Notes under the pieces: generated by a model
What the model saw: only the letters and a program-made list of their open reading frames with translations
What the model was told of the DNA's origin: nothing
Databases searched by the model: none
Source of the DNA: R-RK-3 sp031399085
GTDB lineage: Bacteria > Pseudomonadota > Alphaproteobacteria > Rhizobiales > Rhodomicrobiaceae
Direction: 5' to 3'
Length of the DNA stretch: 64,000 nucleotides
NCBI GenBank assembly: GCA_031399085.1
Contig: JANNOQ010000096.1
Coordinates: forward strand, 38,384 to 102,383
Shown: positions 16,916-26,127 of the stretch, piece by piece
Layout of the letters: each line of letters opens with the position of its first letter
Numbering within the stretch: position 1 is the stretch's first letter
Program-made: the position numbers and the translations under genes

Positions 16916-19582
16916 CTAGGCTCCGTTTCGCCCCTTACCGTTGCCATTCTCTGCAGGCACTGAATTGCCGCGGCTTTTCGCGTAAGCCCGCGCCCGGCGC
17001 AGCTTATGCGCCCGCGCCGTCGGCCGCGTCTGCGCCTCGGACCTTTCCCCCGCCCGGATTGGCGCGCTGAAGGCGGTCTTAAGCCAGTCCATGTCGCGAA
17101 TGCGCACGTCAGTCTGCCGGTAGGGTATTTCGACGCCCGCCGCGCGGAACGCCTCGAAAACCGCGATGCGCAGATCGGTGCGCAGGCTCAGCGATTTGGT
17201 GATGTCATAGGCATAGGCGTAGAGTTTGAAGTTCAGCGCGTCCGCGCCGAAATCCTCGAAATAGACGAAGGGTTCCGGGTTGGTCATGACCTGCGGGTGC
17301 GCCTTTGCGCAAGCGAGGAGGATGTCTTTCACCTGGCGCGGGTTGCTGTCATATTCGACCCCAACGGCGATCATCACACGGCCGCTGTAATTGTGCAGCG
17401 TCCAGTTCTTCACCTTTTCGGAAATAAAATAGGCATTTGGGATCACGACATTGGCGCGGTCGAAGGTCTCGATTTCGGTGGAGCGGACGCTGATCTTGCG
17501 TACGATGCCCTCCTCGTCGCCCACGACCACCCAGTCGCCGACCTTGATCGGCCGCTCGACGAGCAAAATGAGGCCCGAGACGAAATTATTGACGACGCTT
17601 TGAAGCCCGAGACCGATGCCGACGGAGAGCGCGCCGGCGACCAACGCAATATTGGAGAGGTCGATCCCGGCATAGGAGACGGCGAAAAGCGCCGCCGCCG
17701 CCACGCCCAGATAGCCGACGCCGGTGCGGATGGAATGGCGGGTGCCGCCGGAAATGCCGGAGGGTTCGAGCACCTGATTGTCGAGCCAGCTTTGAAACAG
17801 CCGCGCCGCGAAATAGCCGAGCGCGAAAACGATGATCGAGGCCAGGATTCCCGCAAGCGAAATACGGGTGTCGCCGATCGTGAAGCCGAAAAACAGCCGC
17901 TCACCCCACTCGCTAATGTCCTTCCAGTCAAAACTCCATTGCAGCAGGATGAGCGGCACTGTGAACAGCAGCACGGCGCATTTCAGCAGCAGCGTCAGCG
18001 GCAAGGCGAGCTGCTCGCGGCGGCGCTGGTCGAGGCCCACTGTCTCCTTCAACCAGCCGCCGGTCCGGGCTTTCTCATCGGTGATGCTCTGACCGGCCGC
18101 ATCCGACCAGATCATCAGCAAATACATCACCGAAAGCACGGTGCCGGTGACGATGAGCTGTGCGGAGATAAAGCGGGCGAGCCCGATATATCCCGTGAGC
18201 GCCGCGATCAGGATGGCGATGGCGATGGCCCAGACCGGCCAACGCAACCGGCCGATCCAGTTGAACTCGTGAGCGCCTTCGAGATTGGGCGCATTGCGCG
18301 GCGTGCGCAGGATCGCGATCGCAAGTGCCGCAATGACGATGCTGGAAATGCAGCTTTGCGCCACGGTCAATGTGAACGGGGCGTTCGAAATGTAGCGGAC
18401 CGTGCTGAGGAACAAGGTTAGGCTGTAGACGGCGGCAAGACCCACGACCAGCCAGCGGATGCGGCTGGCGGCGCGGTCGTCCATGGCCAGCAGCCGCCAA
18501 TGGGGTTGCTCAGGCGCAAGCGCGGTGGCGATCAGAGCGGTGACCGCCGAGACGATCAGGATCGAGCGCATTGCCGAATAGGCCAGCCGATCGACATCGG
18601 GCGGCATCAAGCCTTGCGCGCTGAAGCTGAAGTAAAGAAAAGCCGAGGTGGCGGCGAAGGGCAGGAATCGCAGCAGCATGACCCAGGCGGCGGAGGTGGA
18701 GCGGCGCCACAAAGGCGGCTCCCCCGGCTCGTCCCAGTGCCGAAAGCGCCTGACGCCGCGATGCGCCGCATAGAATGTTGCCACCGCGAGCAGCAGCCCG
18801 AGGATGAGGCTTTGGATCGCCTCGGAGCGCTGGTCGGTATGGTTCCACCAGCCCGACACGATCTGCCAGGCTTTATCCAGCGCATAGCCGAGCTGCGACG
18901 GCGCGCTCGTCCAAGTATAGGCGCTGTGCGCTTCCGGCACGCGCTCGAACAGCCGGTCGGCGAATTTACGGCGGCGGATTTCCTGGACCTTGGCGGTGAG
19001 CTGGTTCGAGCGAAGGCGTGTGGACTCGGCAAGATTTTTTGCCGCGGTGAGGCTACCGAAGGCTTTATCCAGTTCGGCTCGCTGGCCGGCTACCGCCTCG
19101 GGATCGCCGCCGGCGGGCACGGGGCCGAGATTGTCGACCTGGGCCTTGGCGGCTTCGAGCTTAGGGTTCAGCAGTCCAGCGAATGCGTCGATGTCCTTTC
19201 GAATGCCCTCCAACTGGTCGCGCGCGCGGTCCAGCCGGGTATAGGACAGAACGGGCGCTGCAAGGGTTTGCTCAACCTCGTTCAACGCGTTGGACCAGCC
19301 CTCCAATTTCGGCGCGACGGCGACGCCAGTCTCGCGGTCCACGAAGGAGAAGTCCGCCGGCGCCGATTTTGGCGTTTCGGCGGCGGGCGCGGGCATGGCT
19401 GGCGTCGGTGCGCTGTCATTTTGGGCTTGGGCGAGACGGACGGAGCCAGCTTGAGGCGTAAGCAAAGGCTGCGAAGGCAGGTGGCGCTCAGCGGCCGCAT
19501 GACCGGCGAGAGCGGTCGCAAAGAAAGACGCCAGCGCGAGGCGCCGCAGCGCGGCCAAAAGCGATGTCTGGATGTGAGCCAT
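16916..19582 (-). CDS. Large MscS-family mechanosensitive channel (DUF3772 type)
   Basis: This is an 888-residue inner-membrane protein. An N-terminal signal peptide is followed by a periplasmic, coiled-coil-prone DUF3772 region (about 60-240: LDRARDQLEGIRKDIDAF, LEAAKAQVDNL). About ten membrane segments lead to the MscS pore helix (GALSVGIGLGLQSVVNNFVSGLILL) and the beta domain (ERPIKVGDWVVVGDEEGIVRKISVRSTEIETFDRANVVIPNAYFIS), then a C-terminal alpha/beta cage and a basic tail. It is the long MscK-like architecture, which opens under membrane tension to release osmolytes. ATG 19582 is chosen; TTG 19612 is possible. It converges with the hydrolase gene and is divergent from the efflux operon. 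Confidence 0.92.
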   Translation of the reverse strand: MAHIQTSLLAALRRLALASFFATALAGHAAAERHLPSQPLLTPQAGSVRLAQAQNDSAPTPAMPAPAAETPKSAPADFSFVDRETGVAVAPKLEGWSNALNEVEQTLAAPVLSYTRLDRARDQLEGIRKDIDAFAGLLNPKLEAAKAQVDNLGPVPAGGDPEAVAGQRAELDKAFGSLTAAKNLAESTRLRSNQLTAKVQEIRRRKFADRLFERVPEAHSAYTWTSAPSQLGYALDKAWQIVSGWWNHTDQRSEAIQSLILGLLLAVATFYAAHRGVRRFRHWDEPGEPPLWRRSTSAAWVMLLRFLPFAATSAFLYFSFSAQGLMPPDVDRLAYSAMRSILIVSAVTALIATALAPEQPHWRLLAMDDRAASRIRWLVVGLAAVYSLTLFLSTVRYISNAPFTLTVAQSCISSIVIAALAIAILRTPRNAPNLEGAHEFNWIGRLRWPVWAIAIAILIAALTGYIGLARFISAQLIVTGTVLSVMYLLMIWSDAAGQSITDEKARTGGWLKETVGLDQRRREQLALPLTLLLKCAVLLFTVPLILLQWSFDWKDISEWGERLFFGFTIGDTRISLAGILASIIVFALGYFAARLFQSWLDNQVLEPSGISGGTRHSIRTGVGYLGVAAAALFAVSYAGIDLSNIALVAGALSVGIGLGLQSVVNNFVSGLILLVERPIKVGDWVVVGDEEGIVRKISVRSTEIETFDRANVVIPNAYFISEKVKNWTLHNYSGRVMIAVGVEYDSNPRQVKDILLACAKAHPQVMTNPEPFVYFEDFGADALNFKLYAYAYDITKSLSLRTDLRIAVFEAFRAAGVEIPYRQTDVRIRDMDWLKTAFSAPIRAGERSEAQTRPTARAHKLRRARAYAKSRGNSVPAENGNGKGRNGA

Positions 19583-19633
19583 CTGATCGGTCGATCCCTT
19601 TGCGCGCGCCAATTGAAATCAGGTACCCGAGCG

Positions 19634-19768
19634 TTATGCGTAAGAGTCGGCCATTGAGACCGTCGCTTTCGCGCTCATTTGCGCCTTGAAGCTGAGTTTT
19701 GGCAAGGCCGGCCGAGCCGATTCTGCGACGGCCTTTGCGCGGCTGTGAATTTCGTGGGCGTTGAACAT
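19634..19768 (-). CDS. Possible 44-residue protein
   Basis: The frame from ATG 19768 to TAA gives a 44-residue product beginning MFNAHEIHSRAKAVAESARP. The residue mix looks protein-like and rare codons are few, but no clear Shine-Dalgarno site precedes it and a GC-rich hairpin lies immediately upstream. It is on the same strand as the MscS gene and ends 51 bases before its start, so it could be a leader frame. Conservation in relatives would decide. Confidence 0.25.
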   Translation of the reverse strand: MFNAHEIHSRAKAVAESARPALPKLSFKAQMSAKATVSMADSYA

Positions 19769-19840
19769 GGCGGGAATTTGTCCCGCTCCCAAGCAATCAC
19801 GGGGGAGAGGGACGCGGAGGCGACATCGCAACACCGTAGT

Positions 19841-19855
19841 TTAACTTTACATTAA
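19841..19855. promoter_or_regulatory. Perfect CtrA-type site TTAA-N7-TTAA
   Basis: TTAA at 19841-19844 and TTAA at 19852-19855 are separated by exactly seven bases, matching the full CtrA recognition consensus of alphaproteobacteria. It lies about 170 bases before the NodT start and about 260 before the MscS start. Chance occurrence in a window of this size is not negligible. Confidence 0.4.
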
Positions 19856-20027
19856 TCTCCTCGACATCGCCATGAGCGGCCATCAGTATGCCGGCGTTGC
19901 GAGGTGGAGGAATTCTCCGGACTGGGCGAAGGAACCACGCTAGGGATGCGTATCACCCTCTGCGCACCGGCGAATCGCGGCACGGTAGCGTCGCGCAAGC
20001 GGGGGCCATTTGCAGGAGATGGTGACA

Positions 20028-21515
20028 GTGCCGAGGGAAACCAATGCCGCACGGGGATCGGCGGCCCTAGCGCGGCGTACGCGCAAATTGTCGCTCTTGG
20101 CGCCATGCGTGTTGCTGCTTAGCGGATGTGTTTTAGACCCTCTCGTGCCGTCGCCCCTCCTCGACATTCCGTCCGATTTCACCACCAGCAGCCTGCGCGG
20201 CGCGCAGCCGCTGTATGCGCAAGACTTCGAGATGTACCGCTCGCGCCCGCTGGTCGAACTCATCTATCAGGCGCGGGCGTCCAATCTCGACATCGCGGCG
20301 GCTGTCCAACGCATCTACCAAGCCGACGCCCAGGTGCGCATCGCGACGCAAGCGCTCATCCCATTGCTCGATTTCTCAGGTGAGGCGAGCCAGAGCTATG
20401 GCGGCCAGGGTGCGGCGCGCGGGCGATCCACCAACGTGTCCGCCGCGCTGGTCGCCAGCTATGAGCTGGATTTCTGGGGAAAAAACCGCGCGGGCCGCTA
20501 TTCGGCGCAGGCCACGGCGTTCGCCACACGCTTCGACGGCGCGGTGGTCGCGATAGAGACCGTCGCCAGCGTCGCGGAGACCTATTTCAATGCCGTGGCC
20601 CTGCGCAACCGCATCGCCATCGCGCGGCGCAATCTGAGCATTGCCCAGCGCACGCTGGACGCGATCCGGGCGCGCAATCAGGCCGGCACCGCGTCCGGGC
20701 TTGATGTGGCGCAGCAGGAGACGCTCGCGGCGAATGTGCGGGCGACCATCCCGCCGCTCGAACAAAGCTATTTGCAATTTGTTCACGCGCTGGCGGTGCT
20801 GCTCGGCTCGGCGCCCGAGCATTTCCGGCTCGGCAAGGAAGATCTGTTTGCCATCCGCGTGCCGCGCATCAATCCCGGCCTTCCGTCCGACCTGCTTTGC
20901 CGGCGCCCTGATATCGCCTCGGCGGAGGCGCAGCTCGCGGCCGCCCGTTTCGATGTCTCGCAGGCGCGGGCGGCGCTTTTCCCCAGCATCCAGATCACCG
21001 GTCAGGGCGGCTATCAGAGCGAAGCCTTTAAAAATCTGTTCCGTCCGGAAAGCCTTTTCTATCAAATGGCCGCTAATCTGACCCAGCCGCTGCTCAGCGC
21101 CTATTCGTTGAAGGCCGAGCTGGCCCTGAACCGGGCGCGCTACCAAGAGCTTTTGGAAATCTACCGGCTAAGCGTTATTTCGTCGTTTCAGGATGTCGAG
21201 GACGCTTTAACCGCCTTCAAGAAGACAACCGAACAGGAACGGCTGCTTCAGCTTGCGCTTGAGTCCGCGCGTCGCGCTTACCAAATATCCGAGGAGCAGC
21301 TTAGATCCGGTGTCATCGACCTGACAACGCTGCTAAGCGTGCAGGAAACTTTATTCTCCGCCGAGGATTCTCTGGTCGAGGCCCGTCTGTCACGGCTTTT
21401 GGCGACGGTGGCGCTGTTCCAGGCGCTTGGCGGCGGCTGGCAGGTTCCGGCGGGAGCTGAAGTCGCGCAAGTGCCGGTCGAGGCGGTCGTCCCCTTTCCG
21501 GCGAAGCTAAAGTGA
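20028..21515 (+). CDS. NodT-family outer-membrane efflux lipoprotein
   Basis: This is a 495-residue outer-membrane factor of an RND tripartite pump. The lipobox L-L-L-S-G-C near residue 32 predicts lipid anchoring. The duplicated OEP domain follows, with DPLVPSPLLDIPSDF at the mature N-terminus, YELDFWGKNRAGRYSAQATAF in the first repeat and RPDIASAEAQLAAARFDVSQARAALFPSIQITGQGGY in the second. These are classic NodT/OprM signatures. The GTG at 20028 is preferred because AGGAG sits nine bases before it; ATG 20019 directly abuts AGGAG. It is the first gene of a four-gene efflux operon, 35 bases before the adaptor gene. Confidence 0.93.
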   Translation: MPRETNAARGSAALARRTRKLSLLAPCVLLLSGCVLDPLVPSPLLDIPSDFTTSSLRGAQPLYAQDFEMYRSRPLVELIYQARASNLDIAAAVQRIYQADAQVRIATQALIPLLDFSGEASQSYGGQGAARGRSTNVSAALVASYELDFWGKNRAGRYSAQATAFATRFDGAVVAIETVASVAETYFNAVALRNRIAIARRNLSIAQRTLDAIRARNQAGTASGLDVAQQETLAANVRATIPPLEQSYLQFVHALAVLLGSAPEHFRLGKEDLFAIRVPRINPGLPSDLLCRRPDIASAEAQLAAARFDVSQARAALFPSIQITGQGGYQSEAFKNLFRPESLFYQMAANLTQPLLSAYSLKAELALNRARYQELLEIYRLSVISSFQDVEDALTAFKKTTEQERLLQLALESARRAYQISEEQLRSGVIDLTTLLSVQETLFSAEDSLVEARLSRLLATVALFQALGGGWQVPAGAEVAQVPVEAVVPFPAKLK

Positions 21516-21550
21516 TTGAATTGTCGTTTTCAGCCTGAGGCCCACTGTCC

Positions 21551-22897
21551 GTGAAAAGAGTTCTGCCCGCGCTCATCCTTGTTCTCGTGACGGCCGCGGC
21601 GGTCGCCTTTATCTATAAGGACAAGATTTTTCCCAAACCCCCCGGCGAAACTGCCGAGGATGCGGGGCCTCCGCCAGGAATCGGTCCGGGCGGTGGTGGC
21701 GGCCGGCGCGGCCGCAGGGGCGGGGATCCCAATCGTCCCGTTTCCATCCTCGCAGAGGACGCCAAGACCGAGAACGTGCCCGTCTACGTGTATGGAGTCG
21801 GCGCCGTTCAAGCCTTTAATACCGCAACTGTACGCGCGGAGGTCAGCGGCCGGCTCATCGAGGTCGGATTTTCGGAAGGGCAGAACGTAAAAAAGGGCGA
21901 TGTGCTCGCCAAAATCGATCCAACGACTTACAAGGCCGCCTACGACCAGGCCGCCGGCAAAAAGGCGCAGGACGAAGCCTCGCTCGCCAATCAGATCGCC
22001 GACCTCAAGCGCTATGAGTCGCTGGCAAAGGCCAATTACAGCTCGCAGCAGCAGGCCGACACGCAGCGCGCGCAGGTCGCGCAAACCGAGGCGCTGATCC
22101 GGCAGGATCAGGCCGCGATGGATACCGCAAAGGCCGATCTGGATCGCACCACCATCCTTTCCCCGATGGATGGGCGCACAGGCATCCGTGAAATTGATGT
22201 CGGCAATCTGGTGTCGGGAAGCGATACGACCGGCATCGTCGTCATTACCCAAATCCAGCCGATCTCCGTGCTCTTCACCTTACCGGAGACCTATGTCGGC
22301 GAGCTGATCCAGGCCAAGGGCGCTGGCGCGGTCGCGCTTCAGGCCAGCGTTGGCGGCAAGATTGTCGGCGATGGCGTGCTCGAGGTGATCGACAACCGCA
22401 TCGACGAGAACACCGGCACCGTGCGTCTCAAGGGCCGGTTCCCGAACGAGAAGCTCAGCCTGTGGCCGGGGCAATTCGTCAATATAAGGGTGCATCTGAA
22501 AACCTTATCCGATGCAACGGTTGTTTCGTCCGCCGCCGTGCAGCAGGGCGCATCCGGGCGCTTCGTCTACCGCATACAGCCCGACAATACGGTGAAGCTG
22601 ACCGATGTCGAAGTGCTGCAGGAGGGCGAAAATCAGGCGGTGATCGCCAAAGGCATACAGCCGGGCGACAAGATCGCAACCTCCGGTTTCGCCAATCTGC
22701 AAGACGGCTCCAAAGTCTCCGTGGATGACGGATCGGGCTCAGGCGAACGGCGAGGCCGGCGCCGCGGCGACGGGGAGGGACAGCCCGTTGCGCCACCCGG
22801 AGCAGGAGCGAGCGAGCGGCCAGGCGGCGGTGGCGGTGGCGACGCGCAGCCAGCACCGGCCAAAGCCGCGCGGCGAGACACCGGATCGGCGCAATGA
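21551..22897 (+). CDS. mdtA: RND efflux periplasmic adaptor (MdtA/MuxA type)
   Basis: This is a 448-residue membrane-fusion protein. An N-terminal membrane anchor (VLPALILVLVTAAAVAFIY) is followed by a glycine/arginine-rich linker, the lipoyl half (ATVRAEVSGRLIEVGFSEGQNVKKGDVLAKIDP), an alpha-helical hairpin rich in Q and A (70-150 region), DLDRTTILSPMDGRTGIREIDVGNLV, and the beta-barrel and membrane-proximal domains. The C-terminal 55 residues are a low-complexity G/R/P/A tail. The start is GTG 21551. The stop overlaps the next start (ATGA). It links the RND pumps to the outer-membrane factor in the periplasm. Gene order matches mdtABC/muxABC loci. Confidence 0.92.
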   Translation: MKRVLPALILVLVTAAAVAFIYKDKIFPKPPGETAEDAGPPPGIGPGGGGGRRGRRGGDPNRPVSILAEDAKTENVPVYVYGVGAVQAFNTATVRAEVSGRLIEVGFSEGQNVKKGDVLAKIDPTTYKAAYDQAAGKKAQDEASLANQIADLKRYESLAKANYSSQQQADTQRAQVAQTEALIRQDQAAMDTAKADLDRTTILSPMDGRTGIREIDVGNLVSGSDTTGIVVITQIQPISVLFTLPETYVGELIQAKGAGAVALQASVGGKIVGDGVLEVIDNRIDENTGTVRLKGRFPNEKLSLWPGQFVNIRVHLKTLSDATVVSSAAVQQGASGRFVYRIQPDNTVKLTDVEVLQEGENQAVIAKGIQPGDKIATSGFANLQDGSKVSVDDGSGSGERRGRRRGDGEGQPVAPPGAGASERPGGGGGGDAQPAPAKAARRDTGSAQ

Positions 22898-25800
22898 GCG
22901 TTTCTGCGCCGTTTATCGCTCGCCCCGTCGCGACATCGCTGCTGGCGGTCGCGGTGCTGCTCGGGAGCATCCTTGCCTACCTTAAACTGCCGATCTCCTC
23001 TCTGCCGCAAGTCGATTTCCCCGTCATTCAGGTGACGACGCAGCTTCCGGGCGCAAGCGCCGAAACGATGGGCTCGCTCGTGACAGCGCCGCTTGAGCGG
23101 CAGCTCGGCCAGATCCCGGCGCTGACCTCGATTAGTTCGACCAGCTCCCAAAGCCTAAGCCAGATCACGCTGCAATTCGCGCTCGACCGGGACATCAACG
23201 CGGCCGGGCAAGACGTCCAGTCGGCTATCAGCGCGGCTGAAGCCGATCTGCCGGACGGGCTTCCCTACCCGCCGACCTATGCCAAGGTTAACCCGTCGGA
23301 CCCGCCGATCATCACCCTCGCGCTCACCTCCGAAAACATTCCGATGGAGCGGCTGAGCGATCTCGGCGACACCTTCATGACGCCGAGGCTGAGCCAGGTC
23401 AGCGGCGTCGGCCATGTGGCTGTGCAGGGTAGGATGCGGCCCGCGGTGCGCATCCAGGCCGATCTGTCGCGCCTCGCCGCCTATGGCATCAGCATGGAAA
23501 CGCTGCGCACCGCCATTTCGGAAGCCAATGTTACTGGCGCCAAGGGCACGCTGAACGGTGCGCAGAAGGCATTTACCATTGGCGCCAACGATCAGCTCGA
23601 AGACGCGGACAGCTATCGCAATGTGGTCGTCGCCTATTCGCAGGGCGCGCCGATTCTGCTCAAGGATGTGGCAAAGATCGTAGCGGGCCTCGAGAATGTG
23701 CGCGCCTCCGGCCGTTATAATGGCGTTCAGGCCGTCGTCATCGACGTGCAGCGCCAGCCGGGTGCCAACATTGTCGAGACGGTCGACCGCATCAAAGCCA
23801 TGCTGCCCGAGCTGGAGCGCGCGCTTCCCGCTGGCGTCACAGTGGAGATCGCCGCCGACCGCACGGCGACCATCAGGGCCTCGGTGGGCGAGGTGCAGTT
23901 CGCCCTCGTCTTGAGCATCGGCCTTGTCATCATGGTGGTGCTCGTTTTCCTGCGCACTTGGAGTGCCACCCTTGTCGCGGGCATCACGTTGCCGCTATCC
24001 CTCGCTTCGGCCTTCGGCTTGATGTGGTATGCCGGTTTCAGCCTCGACAATCTGTCGCTGATGGCGCTTACCATCGCGACCGGCTTCGTCGTCGACGACG
24101 CCATCGTCATGATCGAAAATATCGTCCGTTACATTGAGAAGGGCCTGTCGCCTATGGAGGCGGCCTATAAGGGCGCGGGCGAAATCGGCTTCACCATCAT
24201 CTCGCTAACGGTCTCGCTTGTCGCCGTGTTCATCCCGCTTTTGTTCATGACTGGGATCGTCGGCCGGCTGTTTCAGGAATTCGCGCTCACCTTGACCATC
24301 GCGGTGGTGGTTTCGATGATCGTCTCGCTGACGCTTACGCCGATGATGTGCGCCCGGTTGCTCAGCGCCGACGCCGGCCGCGAGAAGAAGCCGTCGAGGC
24401 TGGCCAATCTGGTGGACGCGCCGGTGAATGCGATGCAGTCCTTCTACCGGGTTACGCTCGATGTGGTGCTGAGGCACCAGACGCTGACGCTGATCGTCGC
24501 CGCCGCGACGCTGGCCGTGACAATCATCCTGTACATGGCCATCCCGAAAGGCTTCCTGCCCGACCAGGATACCGGCTTTCTCACGGCCGAAACCGAGGCG
24601 GCGCAGGATGTTTCGTTCGACCGGCTTCAGACTTTGCAGAACCAGGTCGAGGCGGTCATCCGGCGCGATCCGGACGTGACCGGCGTCGTCTCCATCGTCG
24701 GCGTCGGGGAGACGATCTCGGCGCCCAATAACGGCCATTTCGCCATCACCTTGAAGCCGAAATCGGAGCGCGAAGCGAGCGCGGCCGAGATCATGGCGCG
24801 GCTGACTCAGAACACGCGCGAGCTGCCTGGCATCAATAGCTATTTCCAAATTGTGCAGGACATTCAGATCGGCACGAGCAGGAGCCGGACGCAATATCAA
24901 TATGTGCTGTCAGGCACCGATCCTGCCAGTTTCTCGGATTGGGCCGGTCGGATGCTGGCGGCGCTCAAGGCGCGGCCCGAGTTGACCGATGTCTCGACGA
25001 ATCTGCAGGAGAGCGGCCCGGCGCTCGTCATCAAGGTCGACCGCGTCGCGGCTGGCCGGCTTGGCGTGTCGATGCAGGATGTCAACAACGCGCTCTACAA
25101 CGCTTTCGGACAGCGGCAAATCTCAACCATTTACGGTCAGGCGAACCAGTATCGCGTGGTGCTGGAAGCCGACCCGATCTATCAGTCCGACCCGGCCTCG
25201 CTCGACCGGCTTTTCGTGCCCGGCTCCTCCCTCACCAGCTCCAGCGCGGCAAACGCCGCAAACGGCGCGACGATCGATGCGTCACGGCGCGCGAACCAAA
25301 TCCCGCTCTCATCCTTTGCGACCGTCGAACGCACGACGCGGCCGCTCGCGGTCCACCGGCTGCAGCAATTTCCCGCCGCGACGCTCAGCTTCAATCTCAC
25401 GCCAGGGTTTTCGCTGGATCAAGCCGTTGCTGCCATTGCCGAGGCGACCGCCTCGATCGGCTTGCCCGGCTCGGTCGTCGGCAGCTTTCAAGGCGCGGTC
25501 GAGGAGTTCAATTCATCGCTCCAAAGCCAGCCTTGGCTGATCCTGGCGGCCATCATCGTCATCTACATAGTGCTGGGCGTCCTCTATGAGAGCTTTATCC
25601 ATCCCTTCACGATCCTGACCTCGCTGCCCTCGGCCGGCATCGGCGCACTGCTCGCCCTTGAGCTTTACGGGCTGGAATTCACCTTCGTGGCGCTGATCGG
25701 CGTCATCCTTTTGATGGGCATCGTGAAAAAGAACGCCATCATCATGATCGATTTCGCGCTGGACGCCGAACGCGAGCGCGGCATGGCGCCGTTCGATGCG

Positions 25801-26127
25801 ATCCGCGAGGCCTGCCTTTTGCGCTTCCGTCCGATCATGATGACAACCTTCGCGGCCCTGTTCGGTGCCATCCCGCTGGCGCTCGGTCATGGGCCTGGCG
25901 CGGAGCTGCGTTTGCCGCTCGGCATCACAATCATCGGCGGGCTGCTGCTTAGCCAGCTTCTCACCCTCTATACGACGCCCGTGATTTATCTCGCGATGGA
26001 CCGGCTCCGCGACCGCATCGTTCGGCGCATGGGCGGCGAGACCGGCTTCGAGGCGCTTCCCGCCGATACGGGTGGGGGAACCGGCGGGGATGCGGTCGCG
26101 CCGGCGCGCTCGCCGGAGGTGCGATGA
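22894..26127 (+). CDS. mdtB: RND efflux permease, MdtB/MuxB type
   Basis: This is a 1077-residue inner-membrane proton antiporter with 12 transmembrane helices and two large periplasmic loops. Seen are the N-terminal MSVSAPFIARPVATSLLAVA start typical of MdtB, the proton-relay helix 4 motif G-F-V-V-D-D-A-I-V-M-I-E-N, and the helix 6 LTPMMCARLL block. A serine/alanine/asparagine-rich insertion (about 780-800) sits in the second periplasmic loop and the C-terminus is extended by a glycine-rich tail. Start and stop overlap both neighbours by four bases (ATGA), so expression is translationally coupled. In MdtABC-type systems MdtB and MdtC form a mixed trimer that exports amphiphilic drugs. Actual substrates are unknown. 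Confidence 0.93.
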   Translation: MSVSAPFIARPVATSLLAVAVLLGSILAYLKLPISSLPQVDFPVIQVTTQLPGASAETMGSLVTAPLERQLGQIPALTSISSTSSQSLSQITLQFALDRDINAAGQDVQSAISAAEADLPDGLPYPPTYAKVNPSDPPIITLALTSENIPMERLSDLGDTFMTPRLSQVSGVGHVAVQGRMRPAVRIQADLSRLAAYGISMETLRTAISEANVTGAKGTLNGAQKAFTIGANDQLEDADSYRNVVVAYSQGAPILLKDVAKIVAGLENVRASGRYNGVQAVVIDVQRQPGANIVETVDRIKAMLPELERALPAGVTVEIAADRTATIRASVGEVQFALVLSIGLVIMVVLVFLRTWSATLVAGITLPLSLASAFGLMWYAGFSLDNLSLMALTIATGFVVDDAIVMIENIVRYIEKGLSPMEAAYKGAGEIGFTIISLTVSLVAVFIPLLFMTGIVGRLFQEFALTLTIAVVVSMIVSLTLTPMMCARLLSADAGREKKPSRLANLVDAPVNAMQSFYRVTLDVVLRHQTLTLIVAAATLAVTIILYMAIPKGFLPDQDTGFLTAETEAAQDVSFDRLQTLQNQVEAVIRRDPDVTGVVSIVGVGETISAPNNGHFAITLKPKSEREASAAEIMARLTQNTRELPGINSYFQIVQDIQIGTSRSRTQYQYVLSGTDPASFSDWAGRMLAALKARPELTDVSTNLQESGPALVIKVDRVAAGRLGVSMQDVNNALYNAFGQRQISTIYGQANQYRVVLEADPIYQSDPASLDRLFVPGSSLTSSSAANAANGATIDASRRANQIPLSSFATVERTTRPLAVHRLQQFPAATLSFNLTPGFSLDQAVAAIAEATASIGLPGSVVGSFQGAVEEFNSSLQSQPWLILAAIIVIYIVLGVLYESFIHPFTILTSLPSAGIGALLALELYGLEFTFVALIGVILLMGIVKKNAIIMIDFALDAERERGMAPFDAIREACLLRFRPIMMTTFAALFGAIPLALGHGPGAELRLPLGITIIGGLLLSQLLTLYTTPVIYLAMDRLRDRIVRRMGGETGFEALPADTGGGTGGDAVAPARSPEVR

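Larger units (their letters stand above)
19583..20027. other. Intergenic region between the MscS gene and the efflux operon
   Basis: This stretch holds the divergent control regions of the two transcription units. It contains a possible 44-codon frame on the minus strand, a GCGGGA-atttg-TCCCGC hairpin at about 19770-19787 and a perfect CtrA-type site at 19841-19855. No other gene is supported. Confidence 0.5.
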
